DNA from: Cliona cf. orientalis
Taxonomy: Eukaryota > Porifera > Demospongiae > Clionaida > Clionaidae
Assembly: GCA_963930775.1 (NCBI GenBank)
Contig: OZ005693.1
Span: forward strand, 744,001-808,000
Length of the DNA stretch: 64,000 nucleotides
Reading direction: 5' to 3'
Part shown: positions 15,001 through 25,835 of the stretch, in pieces
Layout of the letters: the number at the start of each line of letters is the position of its first letter
How positions within the stretch are numbered: position 1 is the stretch's first letter
Made by a program: the position numbers and the translations under genes
Notes under the pieces: generated by a model
Database searches by the model: none
Told to the model about the DNA's origin: nothing
Seen by the model: only the letters and a program-made list of their open reading frames with translations

Positions 15001-18000
15001 CCTGTGCGGCACAGTACCTACTGAGCATGCTCCTAGCACTGTTTAAAGCCCTCTCGCCTTCATTCGAACCTTGACCTTGCAGTCTATCCATTGACAGCTT
15101 GGTGTCTAAGGGTACAGAGGTCAATGCGAAGGAGTGACCCGATTTGCCGTAGATGTTGTATCCGTCGGGTCCCGGGTCCAAGTGAGCGGCCGGGTGGATC
15201 TTACCCCCACGTTCAGCGGTGGTGGTGGGGTCACTAGTGGTGTTGTTCTTGGCGTGGGGTTGATGTTGAGAGAGGCGAACGGCCAGCTTCGATTGAGCAG
15301 AGATGATTACAGGGACAAGCTCATCCGCCCAGGAGTGCCTGAATAAACATAATTTTGAAATTAGGTGTGACTTTTAAATAATTGCACACTGGTGATTAAT
15401 TTTATTTAAACTTCATCCACGAGGCACTAATAATACCGTAGAAACTGGTTGTTAAGCGCATGCGCTTATAACACGCGGCAGCAAGAAAATATGCGCTTAA
15501 CAAAAAGTATGCGCTTAACAGGAAGCATGCGCTTAATTAAAAGTGCTAAAACACGGTTGGTGGGGCGTGCGTAAAGAACGTGTCGAGGATAGAAAGGCCT
15601 ACAACGGCGGCCAAGAAGCGACAAGAGAGCGTAATTCTCGACGTTTTCTTCTCCAGCCTACTTCTAGCCTTCTTTCTGGGCTCATGCACATGTAACCGAT
15701 CGCTCGTCGTTCAGCTGGCTTGCTGGGCATATGCGCCTAACAAAGAGCGGTAAAGCTCGCACAAAACTATGCGCTTAATAAAAAGTATGCGCTTAACAGC
15801 GAGCAGCGCTTAACAACCAGTTTCTACGGTAATATATTATATGTAATTAGGGATCTGGCAAAGCACAAAAATTATTATGAAAACAACTTTTTATGTATAT
15901 TCTTACCGAGTAACATCATCAAAGTTGACTGCAATATTGATCATTTTTTCCCAGTGTTGGTGAACGTAGAGCGTGTGCACGGCAAGATAGACCACCTGCT
16001 TTATGAGGAGGAGGCCCACGGCACTGCAGTCATCCACTGACTTGGTGAAACTCAGCGAAGTCGCAGTAGGTAGAAGAGGTTTAGCACTGTCAGCAATCTC
16101 TAACGAGGCTAGTAGGTCTGTTAATCCTACTGCGGTGAAGTAGAGTGGCTTCATGGCAAGGCCATAGACTGCAGCCACGATGCTCTCTCTCCTAACTTCA
16201 TCCAATCCACTACTGAAACATGCCTAAAATTGTAAAAAAAAATAAGTTGAAAAAAATTGTTGAGATGAATTTTTTTTGGATAGAGATCTAGACAATTTCA
16301 CCATCTAATCCAAATACTGGTAAAAATATTCTTGCTCTTTCTAATAGTCAGTATCTCAGTGACTGACCTGCAGGAGAGTGTTGATGGTGTTCCAGAGTGA
16401 TCTGGCAGCATTCTGTAGGAGTGTCCAGTGTCTCCCCCGGCTGGCCAGCACCACTGCTCGCTGTAGGTGCCTCATGATCACCTGTACTTCACTGATGGCC
16501 ACTACTTCAAGGGAGGACGACAGTTTACCTCCCTTGGACCGTGAAGGCTGAAGGATAGAAAATAAGAATCATACCGTATAGCCAGAAATATTGGCGGATT
16601 TAAATTTGGCGGTTCGGTACGGGATTGCCATACATGTACGTATATATGCGAGTAGGAAATTTTGGCGGATTTTAATTTGGCGGTTGTAATATAGACCACC
16701 AAACTGCCAAATTTAATTCCCCGCCAAATTTTCCAGCTATACGGTAAGAATGATCATTGTATGATTGATAGCCTAGTAGAGGGTTATTCTCATCCCTGGT
16801 CCCCTAATTTAACTCTACACGTATGTACCTTTCCTTCAGCTCCAGCTACAGCAGGAGAATGAATGGGGAGAACCCCATCAATTATCACACCAGCTACATC
16901 AAAAGTAACTCCATGATGTTGTTTCAAGTGTGAGTCGGTAGGCCCCTTGCTAGCACTGTTAGAACTCTGACCCTCCAGCCTCCCCAGCAGTGAGCCCAGG
17001 CAGCAGCTAGCCTGGATCAGGTTCGCCTGGGCCCTCCATGGCATATCCTCCACACACACTGCCCGAAGACGCTTTCTGCAAGGTAGGAAATAGTATTATT
17101 TCTCAAAATTTGAAATTTCAATTTCTGTACCAACAAATTATTATACTGCCTACATAGGTTCATACATTAATAATTTATATCATGATGTTTAATACCTGCA
17201 CTTGTGTTTTCTCCACAGCTCAGGGAGTAGTGTGGCCACCAAGATGTGAGCCTTATACTCAATATCATCACGAGTGATTTTCACAGACAGCGAGACATCC
17301 AGGTTGCGAGATGTGACTGGGGCCAATCTCTTACCCATTGCTGACGGCTTTCTAGCAATCTGTAACTGCTTCTTCTGCCCAGTAGTATGCTGTGAAGATA
17401 CAGCCAATATCCCCTTACTAACACTAGCATCCACTTTTGTCGTCGTTGCACCTTCTTTTGACTTTGCCGTGCGTAGAAAATCCTTTGATTCCTTAGCTCC
17501 GATGGTGTGACCTTTTCCTGCAGTAGTAGCAGTAGTAGTGTGGGGGCCTACAGTGGTCAGTGACGTGCGCCGACCAGCAGTAGTTTTAGCTTGAGCGAGT
17601 GCCGTGGCTGACCCACGAGCGGACACAGTTCGTGTCTTCTGATGAGGAGCATGTGCACCCCCAACTCCTCCTCCTGCTGGTGGTGGTTTCACTGGGAGGG
17701 TTTTTGGCGAAAGAAGGAGTTCATTTCTCTTCTTAAGCCAATGGAAAGCGTCATTTATCCACCCCATCACGCGCTCCTGACCTCCCTTAGCCACTGTCAG
17801 GGTACAAAGGTGAACTAGGTACTCGAGATACTGTGGCCTTCGACGGAATTTGTGAACCTCTTTGTAGGCCTGCTGGGAGGTTAAATTGGCAATTACTGCA
17901 TGGAGAATTACAGGGTCCTCCTGCCCAGTGAGGTCAAAGTCGTCAATGCCTTGTTGGTGAGAGTGGGTGCTAATCAGAAACGCCTCGAAAGCTTTGTACT

Positions 18001-21000
18001 CTGAGCTTTTTGCCTCGTCTGAGAGCTGATCTGCTGCAGCTATGAGCTTCTTGCGACCTTTTTTCTTCTTTTCTGTCACTTTTGGGGGCAGGATTTGGCC
18101 AAGCGATGAATGTACTGCGGCATAGCTCGCAAGTGCAGCATCCTGTCAATTCAGAAAAAAAAATTTTTTTGGTCAGACTATTGAAAAAATATGGAAATTT
18201 TGATCACTAACCGCTTCGAAACACAGATAAACAACATATTGCTTGACTACATACATATATAGCCATTATATCCTTATTCTTGAAAGGAAATCTTATCAAG
18301 CTATAATATTACATGTACGTATCTTACTCGATAGCAATTCAAACCACATGTACATGTACCTGAGAGTCAGGGAGGAGGGAAGGTCGGTGAAGGTCTCCAT
18401 CGTATGGCGGGGGAGAGTCCTCTTTCTCCTTCTCCTCCCTGCTGCGGCCGTCTCTCTCCATCTCTTTGGCCACGCTGGTGGCTGCCTGCATGGTGCAGAG
18501 GAGTAAGCCCCTGGCGTTAGTAGTGAACGAGGTGAAGAGGGGCTTCTTTTGTGCAGTATGAACAACCTGAAGTGATAAAAAATTTGCATATTAAAATCTA
18601 AAAAAATTATTAAGGATACTATCCCCAAAGACTTCATTATGTACAATACTGACTGGAGATTCTGTTAATTTCCCTGAATGTGTAATTATGGTCATATATG
18701 CATGCTGCCCGTGTCCATGAGCCACTTAGGTGGGTAGGGAGAGTTTCCATGGAACAAAAGAGCTTTTCAACCTACCACCCCTAGTTCTCAAGGCTAGGCA
18801 CCTATGTGGCTCTGCCTTTTGCTTAAATTAGGTTTGCCTGAGCAGGCAGTGAGATGGTTTTCCCCTTAGGTTTGGATTGGTAGTAGAAGATAAACCTACT
18901 GAATTTTCATGTACATGTATATCACTACTCAGTAGTGTTCTTATAATATACATATTAGAAATTTCACAAAACTACTTATTTTGAGATATTTGGGTATTTG
19001 TAATGTATTACATATATGGCATATCCGGGCCATCCCTGCTTATAGAGTCTACCGACTCTATGATAGCATACCTTTCCAATATAGTAAGCCGTGGCTGCAA
19101 CAATGTGGTGGAGACTGGCTGTAGCACTGGAGTCCTTTCCGGCACCAATCAGAACCTGTTCAGGCAATTCCACCAGCACAGCATGACAGTAAAGCAATAC
19201 CTCGAGTAAGGGACGTGCCTCAATGCTATGCTGCACCATAGGGGACACCAGGCCAAAGCAGAGTACGACGGCTTGGAGGCAAAGGCTGGAGTCATTGATC
19301 GTCCCCGCTACCTGCACAGCGGTAAATAGCCTACTGACGAGCTTTAGTCTCTGCAGCTGGGAAGGTTTGAGTGGACCGGCCACGCATAGCTGATCCGAAA
19401 GGAGAGAGCCTTGAGACATCGAAAGCTGCGCGTGCACGATTATGGATTCGACAAAATGACGGAGGATTGCAGTGGGTGTGGTCGATAGGAGGGGCTTGTC
19501 GAGAGAGTGGAACTGGAACTGTTCTTCTTCTTTGAGAGTGTGGTCGCTATCTTTTGGATGGATGAAGTGTTTCCAGAGGATTGCACTCGCCTTGTTAGCA
19601 ATTGAACCAACACCAGCTTTATAAGCACACTGCAATACAAAACAAAATTACTAATTATTATAGGGGCTGCCTACTCTAACACAATAATTATGCAGAATAA
19701 ATTACAGGGGCTCCCTATCACAATGTACACCCTTACCTGGCAGCAGTATCCCCATAGCATAAGCATAGACAGCCGATAGCAGGCCACTATCGGTCTCCCC
19801 GTGGCTCCGATAGATCCACCAATCAGCTCCCCTCTCTGGCCGTACGCAGCAACGGCAAACACATAGCTCTCATTCACTTGGAGACCTTTGACCTTCAGAG
19901 TTACATGTGCCCCCGTCTCTCCCTTATCACAACGATTCTGAGCAGGAACCTCCACGCCTAATCCAGGAAGATTTTTATCCGTCAGTCGGACTTTGACATT
20001 GCTTCCACTGGCAACGCGACCAAACAGTTTATAGTAGGCCACAGAGTCCTGGAGCTTGGGATTGGCAAAGGATGGGGGTACAAAGGTCATACTCTCGTCG
20101 GTGGAGAACCGTAGGATGGGTGGCGAGAGTGAGAGAGGAGATGAGATTGAAGTAGAGGTGCTGGAGGGGGTGGCATTTTCCAACTCGGATAGTCTTTGCT
20201 GCTCTTGAAGCAGGTAAGAAAATGATTCCTATAGTTGATCATAAAATTTGAGTAAAAACGATTGAAATTCTTTGAGGATATCGGTAGGTCAATGGAAATA
20301 AAATCAGTATGCAAAAATAAAATTAATTATGAACTACCTTTATTAGTCTCTCCCTATCCTCGCGGTCCAGCCTTGGTGTGGTAGACGCCTCTATCATTAA
20401 CACGAGTGCAGTGGACCAGAGGTTCTTCCCCGACTCCTCCCTCAGCTGGGATTCATTAGCCACTGCAACGGTAGGGGCAGTCAGCTCGGATAGCATCCTC
20501 TCTCTCTGTCGCTGCCGTTCCTCTCTCTCTTTCACCTTTGACTTCAGTGAGGATAATTTCTGTGTACTCTCAGGAGGGGCTGTATGAGAAAAAAAATTAA
20601 GCATAAAATATATTTTTTTTAATCTAAATGTAACTAAGGTGTTTTTTTTTCACTCACGAGGTGGAGGAATGGTAGAAGCCAGCTTGACCTTCACCCTTGT
20701 GATGGAGAACATGTACTCCGAGTGCAGCACAGTAATCTCCGCCCCTTCCTGCTCCACCCCCTTCCTCCTCCTCCTTCTAGCCTCTTCTCCCATCAGCTCA
20801 GCTCTGGCCATCTTCACACACTTCAGTCCCAGCTCGAGCTCACTCAAACACTCAAGAAGCTGCGCTCTGTCATAGAGCTGGGAAAATCCCCCTTCACCAC
20901 CAACCAGCGTGATATTGGATACTGGCTTGCTCCCTCCTAGTCGGCTGTCGTGACCTCTGACCTCTGCTTTGGCCTCGTAGAGACAGGCTAGCTTGAGGTG

Positions 21001-23651
21001 TAGCTCCCCATGGAGGAGGGGGTCCGTCTGCCAGAGCTGGAGAGACTGAGACACCTCAACCAGCTGAACCAGCAACTGCAAATACTGTGTGCATGTATAT
21101 ATATTCACATGTAAAATAATTGATGATTGTGTATAAATAATTATGGAGTCCAAAATTTTTCTTGGAAGATCTATTTTTGAATATTACCGTACTTAATCTA
21201 ATACAACGCATGAAAAAAAATACCGAAAAACATGCATTTTTCTGGTAAAGGTCGTCAATCGCTCCATATATAAACGTTAAGAGAATTCGTAAAATGCTAA
21301 TTTCTTGCATTAAATTGGATCATGCGTTGTATTCGATTAACTACGGTATGACTACATTGCCACGTACCTGTTTTCCAGTGGAGTGGCTGAGGAACTGCCT
21401 GCAGGAGGAGTAGCTGTGAGAGTTGATCCGTGCCAGCGCAGGGCGGGCCACCTCCCACACAATCACTAGCACGTCCAGTAACAGGTCAAAGTCCATGGAG
21501 ACCAGCGGGAGGGCGTGGCCTGCTGGGGTGGTGATGTCATTAACAGTGGCCGAGTGTAGCAAGGTGAGTACATGTTGGAGCTTATCAAACAGCTCTTCAG
21601 CAGTGCCTACAGAAAGAAAGAACAAAATTCAGCTAAGACTATACCATGGAATACTTTACAAGACAATATACTCTTGATTAAAGGTAAAAATTACGAAAAT
21701 TATTATTATGTCATGATGCATGTATACGTAGTTTAGCTGAAAAATTTTTACAATGCATATACAGTAGATAGCCATTCAAATTGTATTATGCATTATATTT
21801 TGTATTATGTATACAAAATTTTTTATTTTGAAATTAATTTTTTGCGGGAGTAGAAAAATTTTGTACGTGTTATGCTCACCTCCCTCTTCATTGACAGAGG
21901 CAGCTGTCTGTTGGGCGGAGCTACCAGCCCCAGTAGTGTTCGTTCCAGCCGCTGTGGTAGGTGGAGGGGGATGGTGACTGGAGTGAGGAGGGGGGCCCCC
22001 CACAGCCGATGTCGGCTGGCCCCCGGCTGGAACTGCACTGATGCGAGATTTGTATTTCTTATGCACCGAGTGTAGGGAATCAGTGGCTAGTATCAGCTCC
22101 AGGGCTGCTCCACTGCTCCGATAGAACTCATCTTCTGAAAGCTACATGTACATGTATGAGAGAAAAAAGGTACATAAATCTGTAGTATACTTTAGTGAGC
22201 ACTAATTTTGGTAGCCCTCAGTTGGTCTGAGAGCACCAAATTCACCAAAATTAATCATCAAATAAAAAAAAAATTGCCAAAATTTTCTGCTATAATAATA
22301 TGATATTATTATGCACCTACTCTAATCTATACACTGTATGTACATGTAAGTACTGCCTTAAAAATCAATATTACCGTAGATCACGAAATTTTCGCCATTA
22401 AAAATTTTTCGTCGATCACCTTTTCCGACAAAAATTAAACACGTGAAATATTTTGTGTAATGTATGTCGACCTATACCTACATGTATTTTGGTCGCTAAA
22501 GTCTGGCGATGAAATTTAGACTACACGAAAAATTACAAGCCAAATATTTTACCAGCGAAAATATCCCGATCTACGGTATCATACCTTGGCTAAATTGATG
22601 GTTGGCTCCGCTAGCATGTCCACCACCTCCTTCTGGTTGTAGGACCTAGCCAATCGGACAAACCGCACCACAGCATCCAGTGGGACACGCCCCCCTCCTC
22701 GGCTGGCCAGGGTCATCAGGGAGGGGCACTGATGGAGAGACTGTTGTGCTGCTGAGTCAGCAGTTTCTGCCGCTTCAATTGCCTTCTTGATTTCGCGGAG
22801 AGCGTCTAGAGAGAGCTCAGTGCCAATGCAAAACAGTTCCTGAAAAAATGGACAAAATTTTATCTAAAAATTAAATGTAAAGATAACATCAGTAGTGTTG
22901 CATTTCAAAATTTACACATAAAATTAATATTTAAATTTTTTACCTGGTATACATCAGTGACAGTATCGTTGTCCAGCTCAGTGATGGGTGAAGGAGGGGC
23001 TTGCTCTAGTGGCCTGCGAGAACTATCACTCAAGAACTCCAGCATGGCCAAAAACTGAGCACTGTGTCCGTCAAACATTTCAAAGAGTAGCTTCTCCGTT
23101 GGCGAGCGAGGGGAGGGAGCTGCCTGGAGTAAGTCCCTGATCGTTGGCCGAACTTTTGGCCGAAATACCGATTTCGTCTTCTTCCGTGATTCCAACGCTG
23201 ACCTCTTGAACACCATCACGCTCATTTTGATCGACGCCTCTCTAAACACGACCTCTGAACTCTCGGTGGCTTCTGTGGAGCTCTGGTGCTCCAGTTGAGC
23301 CAATTCGTGCACCTTGCCGAGACCCCTCCTGGCGAATAGCTCGGCATGGTGGGGCTGTCTCATGTCCCAGTAACACTGGCAGACGGCCACGTAGAAATTC
23401 ACTCTAAGATGGAGATATTTGAGAGCCATGAGAGGGACAGAGGACTCCATACACACTGCACCCCATAGGAGGTACTCTAGCACCAAGCCTGAGTAACCGT
23501 ACCTAAAGATAAAAATAATTGCAAATATTTTAGCCATGGCTGAACAGATACTATTATTCTATTCTATAATATCTGCCTCACTTTGGGGGAGGGGGAAGGT
23601 ATGATTTCAGAGGGTGGCCTGGACCCTATAATAATATATTTTGTATTGGCT

Positions 23652-23682
<31 letters not shown>

Positions 23683-24916
23683 CAGAATTTTGAGTTCTCA
23701 TGCTTGCAACCCCATGACCAAGAGTAGAACACTGGCTATGATACCACTGATAGTATACTACATGTATGTAAGTCATACTTGATCATAGTCCTGGAGAGAG
23801 TGTAGGTGAGGAGTAGAGCGTTGTAGACAAGCCAGTAGAGCGGCTCCCTGCTCAGACCAACCTGAGACACCTGCTGAAGCTTCCGAAGAACTGACAATGT
23901 CTTTGCTCTTGTACTCAACAGCTGAAGGTTAGAAAAGAATAATTATATTATTATCGTTATTGTCGTATAGAAGGAAGGTGACTGCAAGGGAAAAAACTGA
24001 CCATCATTGCTGGGTCCTTCTCTTCTGCAATATAAAATTGGCACATCACATCACCAATGGTAGCTCGCAGCTGTATACAATAAAGTAAAATTCATAGAAA
24101 TTGACTCACAACAAATTTTAATATGCTTACATGTATGGAGGGTACAAGGCTTATACATAGGGGGGGATACGATGCATACATGCACGTAAGGGCGGGGTAT
24201 GAATTATGTAAGGGGGGAGTAAAAGGCTTACATGTACATGCAATGGCAAACGATTATGCTTGGACTTACTATAGCAGTAATGGTGTCCATCTTTTCCTCC
24301 TGAAGCGTACTGACAAGGTCCTGGCTCCCAGAGTGAACTCCAAGAGAGGTGAGGCAGCGTCCATAGCAGTGAACACTGGCTAGCTGGTAGAGTCCTTTCT
24401 TGAAAAGAAGATCTCCAGTGGCCAGCAGCTGAGCTGTATAGTAGCCACCAGGCAGCTTGGCTTCATAGCTGTTCCACACATTGAACAGTGCATTGGACCT
24501 GCAGAGAATTGAAATTATATGTATATCAAATTTTAATAGCAAAAGTTACATAGCCTCAGTGCTCCCACACAAGTGAAGAAACTTAGAACTCAGGCTGGGC
24601 TAGTTCCCTGGCCACAAGCTACTGCTAGCAAACTTAGACTAAAATAGTCTAGCGTAGCCGACCCTTGCAGACTAGTCAGCTAGCTACGGGCTATACACAT
24701 GCTAGCTAGCTGCAAACATACGTACACTTTTTGGTAGAACTCCCAGCTTGTCGGCCATTTCTTCTTCTCGGCTTTCTTGAGCGAGCTGAGCACTTGGGTG
24801 AGGTCCTTCTCGAAGCTAGTCACCAGTGGATTCGGTTTGGCGTCACTTACCCTTCCTCCTTGTTGCTTGAAGTAGCCTGGAAGGGAGCTTTGAGCTCCGA
24901 GCACTATACCCGCCAT
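9093..24916 (-). CDS. CFAP54: Cilia and flagella associated protein 54, about 27 exons, about 3,200 aa
   Basis: Starts at ATG 24916 (MAGIVLGAQSS) and stops at 9093. Approximate exon blocks, high to low: 24722-24916, 24269-24500, 24000-24071, 23780-23925, 22944-23505, 22586-22841, 21880-22141, 21370-21606, 20660-21088, 20339-20580, 19738-20228, 19069-19630, 18361-18570, 17196-18143, 16817-17070, 16369-16548, 15907-16225, 14582-15338, 14122-14406, 13560-13772, 12746-12950, 12242-12483, 11576-11981, 11350-11520, 10970-11213, 10808-10910, 9093-10555. Strong CFAP54 signatures: LEYLLWGAVCMESSVPLMAL, RREASIKM-type segment, VFKRSALESRKK and FEMFDGHSAQFLAMLEFLSD. A fibronectin-III-like stretch (about 19800-20060) ends in VNESYVFAVAAYG. 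Family: axonemal protein of the central-pair projection C1d, needed for ciliary beating; human form about 3,100 aa. The join of exon 1 to the next block is unresolved; an extra exon may lie between. Confidence 0.93.
10565..10745. repeat. Tandem ATGTACATGTAATT-type microsatellite
   Basis: Alternating ATGTACATG and TAATTATG blocks fill most of a CFAP54 intron. The palindromic ACATGTACATGT core is common elsewhere in the window. No coding potential. Confidence 0.8.
12042..12218. mobile_element. MITE-like element, family 1 (ACCGTAGAT termini)
   Basis: About 177 bp bounded by TACCGTAGAT and ATCTACGGTA inverted ends, the outer TA being a likely target duplication. The interior, with CGACGACCTTTTCC and TCTGGCGACGAAATTTAGAC, is shared with the element at 22372-22578. 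No ORF, so a non-autonomous DNA transposon. It lies in a CFAP54 intron. Confidence 0.75.
12537..12706. mobile_element. MITE-like element, family 2 (CCGTAGTTAATCGAAT end)
   Basis: About 170 bp in a CFAP54 intron; the left end is TACCGTAGTTAATC and the right end is the diverged complement GATTAAGTACAGTA. The interior (ATATATGGAGCAATTGACGA) is the reverse complement of the element at 21185-21348. No ORF. Confidence 0.7.
12968..13441. repeat. Three tandem copies of a ~180-bp intronic repeat
   Basis: AGGTCAGGAATCTGATTGG begins at about 13001, 13178 and 13362, so the period is about 177-184 bp. Each unit starts with short GTAGGTATTGTAAG sub-repeats, followed by an imperfect inverted repeat (CTGATTGGTCA near the start, TGGCCAATCAG near the end), so each could fold as a hairpin. 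It looks like tandem amplification of a small foldback element. Third copy is cut short. Confidence 0.8.
13854..14074. mobile_element. MITE-like element, family 3 (CCGTATAGCCGGAAA termini)
   Basis: About 221 bp with inverted ends TACCGTATAGCCGGAAA and TTTTCCGGCTATACGGTA. The interior has repeated TTTGGCGG motifs on both strands. Related copies lie at 16572-16746, 42238-42430 and as a fragment at 28803-28864. CFAP54 intron. Confidence 0.8.
15434..15831. mobile_element. MITE-like element, family 5 (CCGTAGAAACTGGTTG termini)
   Basis: About 398 bp with near-perfect inverted ends: TACCGTAGAAACTGGTTGTT and AACAACCAGTTTCTACGGTA. Just inside are several TATGCGCTTAACA-type sub-repeats on both sides, so the ends are long and internally repetitive. 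The GC-richer middle has no convincing ORF. It lies in a CFAP54 intron. Confidence 0.8.
16572..16746. mobile_element. MITE-like element, family 3, shorter copy
   Basis: About 175 bp with ends TACCGTATAGCCAGAAA and TTTTCCAGCTATACGGTA. The interior matches 13854-14074 but lacks part of its left half. CFAP54 intron. Confidence 0.78.
18717..18813. repeat. Imperfect inverted repeat in CFAP54 intron
   Basis: GAGCCACTTAGGTGGG on the left and GCACCTATGTGGCTC on the right could pair imperfectly around a loop of about 60 bp. It may be a degraded foldback element. Weak evidence. Confidence 0.3.
21185..21348. mobile_element. MITE-like element, family 2, second copy (inverted)
   Basis: About 164 bp, TACCGTACTTAATC at the left and GATTAACTACGGTA at the right. 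It is the reverse complement of the 12537-12706 copy, sharing the GGTAAAGGTCGTCAAT and CTCCATATATAAACGTT blocks. Two copies in one gene in opposite orientation support mobility. Confidence 0.78.
22372..22578. mobile_element. MITE-like element, family 1, second copy
   Basis: About 207 bp with ends TACCGTAGATCACGAAATTT and ATCCCGATCTACGGTA. The interior aligns with 12042-12218, and this copy has about 25 extra bases around a CTACATGT block. CFAP54 intron. Confidence 0.78.
23652..23680. repeat. Poly-C tract (about 29 C)
   Basis: Uninterrupted C run in a CFAP54 intron. The exact length may be uncertain because homopolymers are prone to sequencing error. Confidence 0.85.
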
Positions 24917-25835
24917 TTTTATTGCCTGGCCCGCCTTAGCAACGTTTGAAATTTGCCTAGCAACCGCGCGAAAAATTCAAGTCTAGAGCTGGTATGCATA
25001 AAATTAATGGGAAGGGGAAAAAAAACAAAAAAAAACCATTAATATTATAAAAAAGAATAATAATTATTGTTAAAAAGAAAAAAAATAGTCCCAATCATCC
25101 CTCCCCCCGGGCCGGGGTGCCGCAGCTCCGGTGATCCGTTTGGGAGTGACACTGCGGACATTACCGCAATTGGCCATACTTCCAGGGATGGGGGGTATTC
25201 AAGGGAGGAACCTGGGCGACCCCTAAGCCATATATGCCCAGGACCATGTGCAGTTTTCAGCTGCAGGTGCCAGAGGGGATACCCCTGACACCGTCTAGCC
25301 CCGTTATCGATAGTACCTCCCAGAAAATGCTATTTATTGAGCTGGGACAGGGGGTAGCAAAACGCGTATGGTTTTCACGTTGGAATGTACAGACCGTGAC
25401 GTAATTAATTAAAAGCTATGAATATCATTAATTCTATACCGCGGCGCGCGCCAAAGTGTATCTCAGCAACGGAAGGAGCTATGGAGCTGGAACAAAAACC
25501 AAATTGTAGCTCTTGAGCAGATGAAAGCAGCTACCATGGTTCTGGACATGTTAGACTATGCCATAGTATGTATACCAAGCTTCTTCATTGACAAGCTTAC
25601 ATGTATGGTTGTCACAATGTCATTATTCTCAGACCAAAAAAGCATATTTCAGTAACGGTAATAGTTATGGAGCTGGAACAAAGACCAAAATGTAACTCAT
25701 AATCCAACAAAAAATATTTTTCAGACAATCAGTGTCCTTACCTGGAGGGCATTACTCATGCACATTATCCCATCATTGTTATAATAATTATACATCAAAC
25801 ATACTTGTAATCTCAGAAACTAATGATATTTCAAT
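24917..25835. other. Intergenic region between CFAP54 and RFT1
   Basis: No gene seen. Next to CFAP54 are RFX-like half sites (separate entry). 25090-25320 is GC-rich with an open stretch of about 73 codons but no recognisable domain; it could be a degraded repeat. A diverged direct duplication follows: GTTATGGAGCTGGAACAAA-type sequence at about 25478 and again near 25663. RFT1's 3' UTR must lie at the right end. Confidence 0.5.
24936..24964 (-). promoter_or_regulatory. Candidate RFX X-box upstream of CFAP54
   Basis: On the minus strand GTTGCTAGGCAA (24953-24964) is close to the RFX X-box consensus (GTTGCC AT GGCAAC type), followed by a second half site GTTGCTAA (24936-24943). They sit 20-48 bp upstream of the CFAP54 ATG. 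RFX factors drive ciliary genes in animals, so the placement fits. Binding is inferred. Confidence 0.6.

Noticed and set aside
25067-25288. 73-codon open frame in the CFAP54-RFT1 spacer
   Set aside because: GC-rich and short, without recognisable domain, splice signals or similarity to neighbours.
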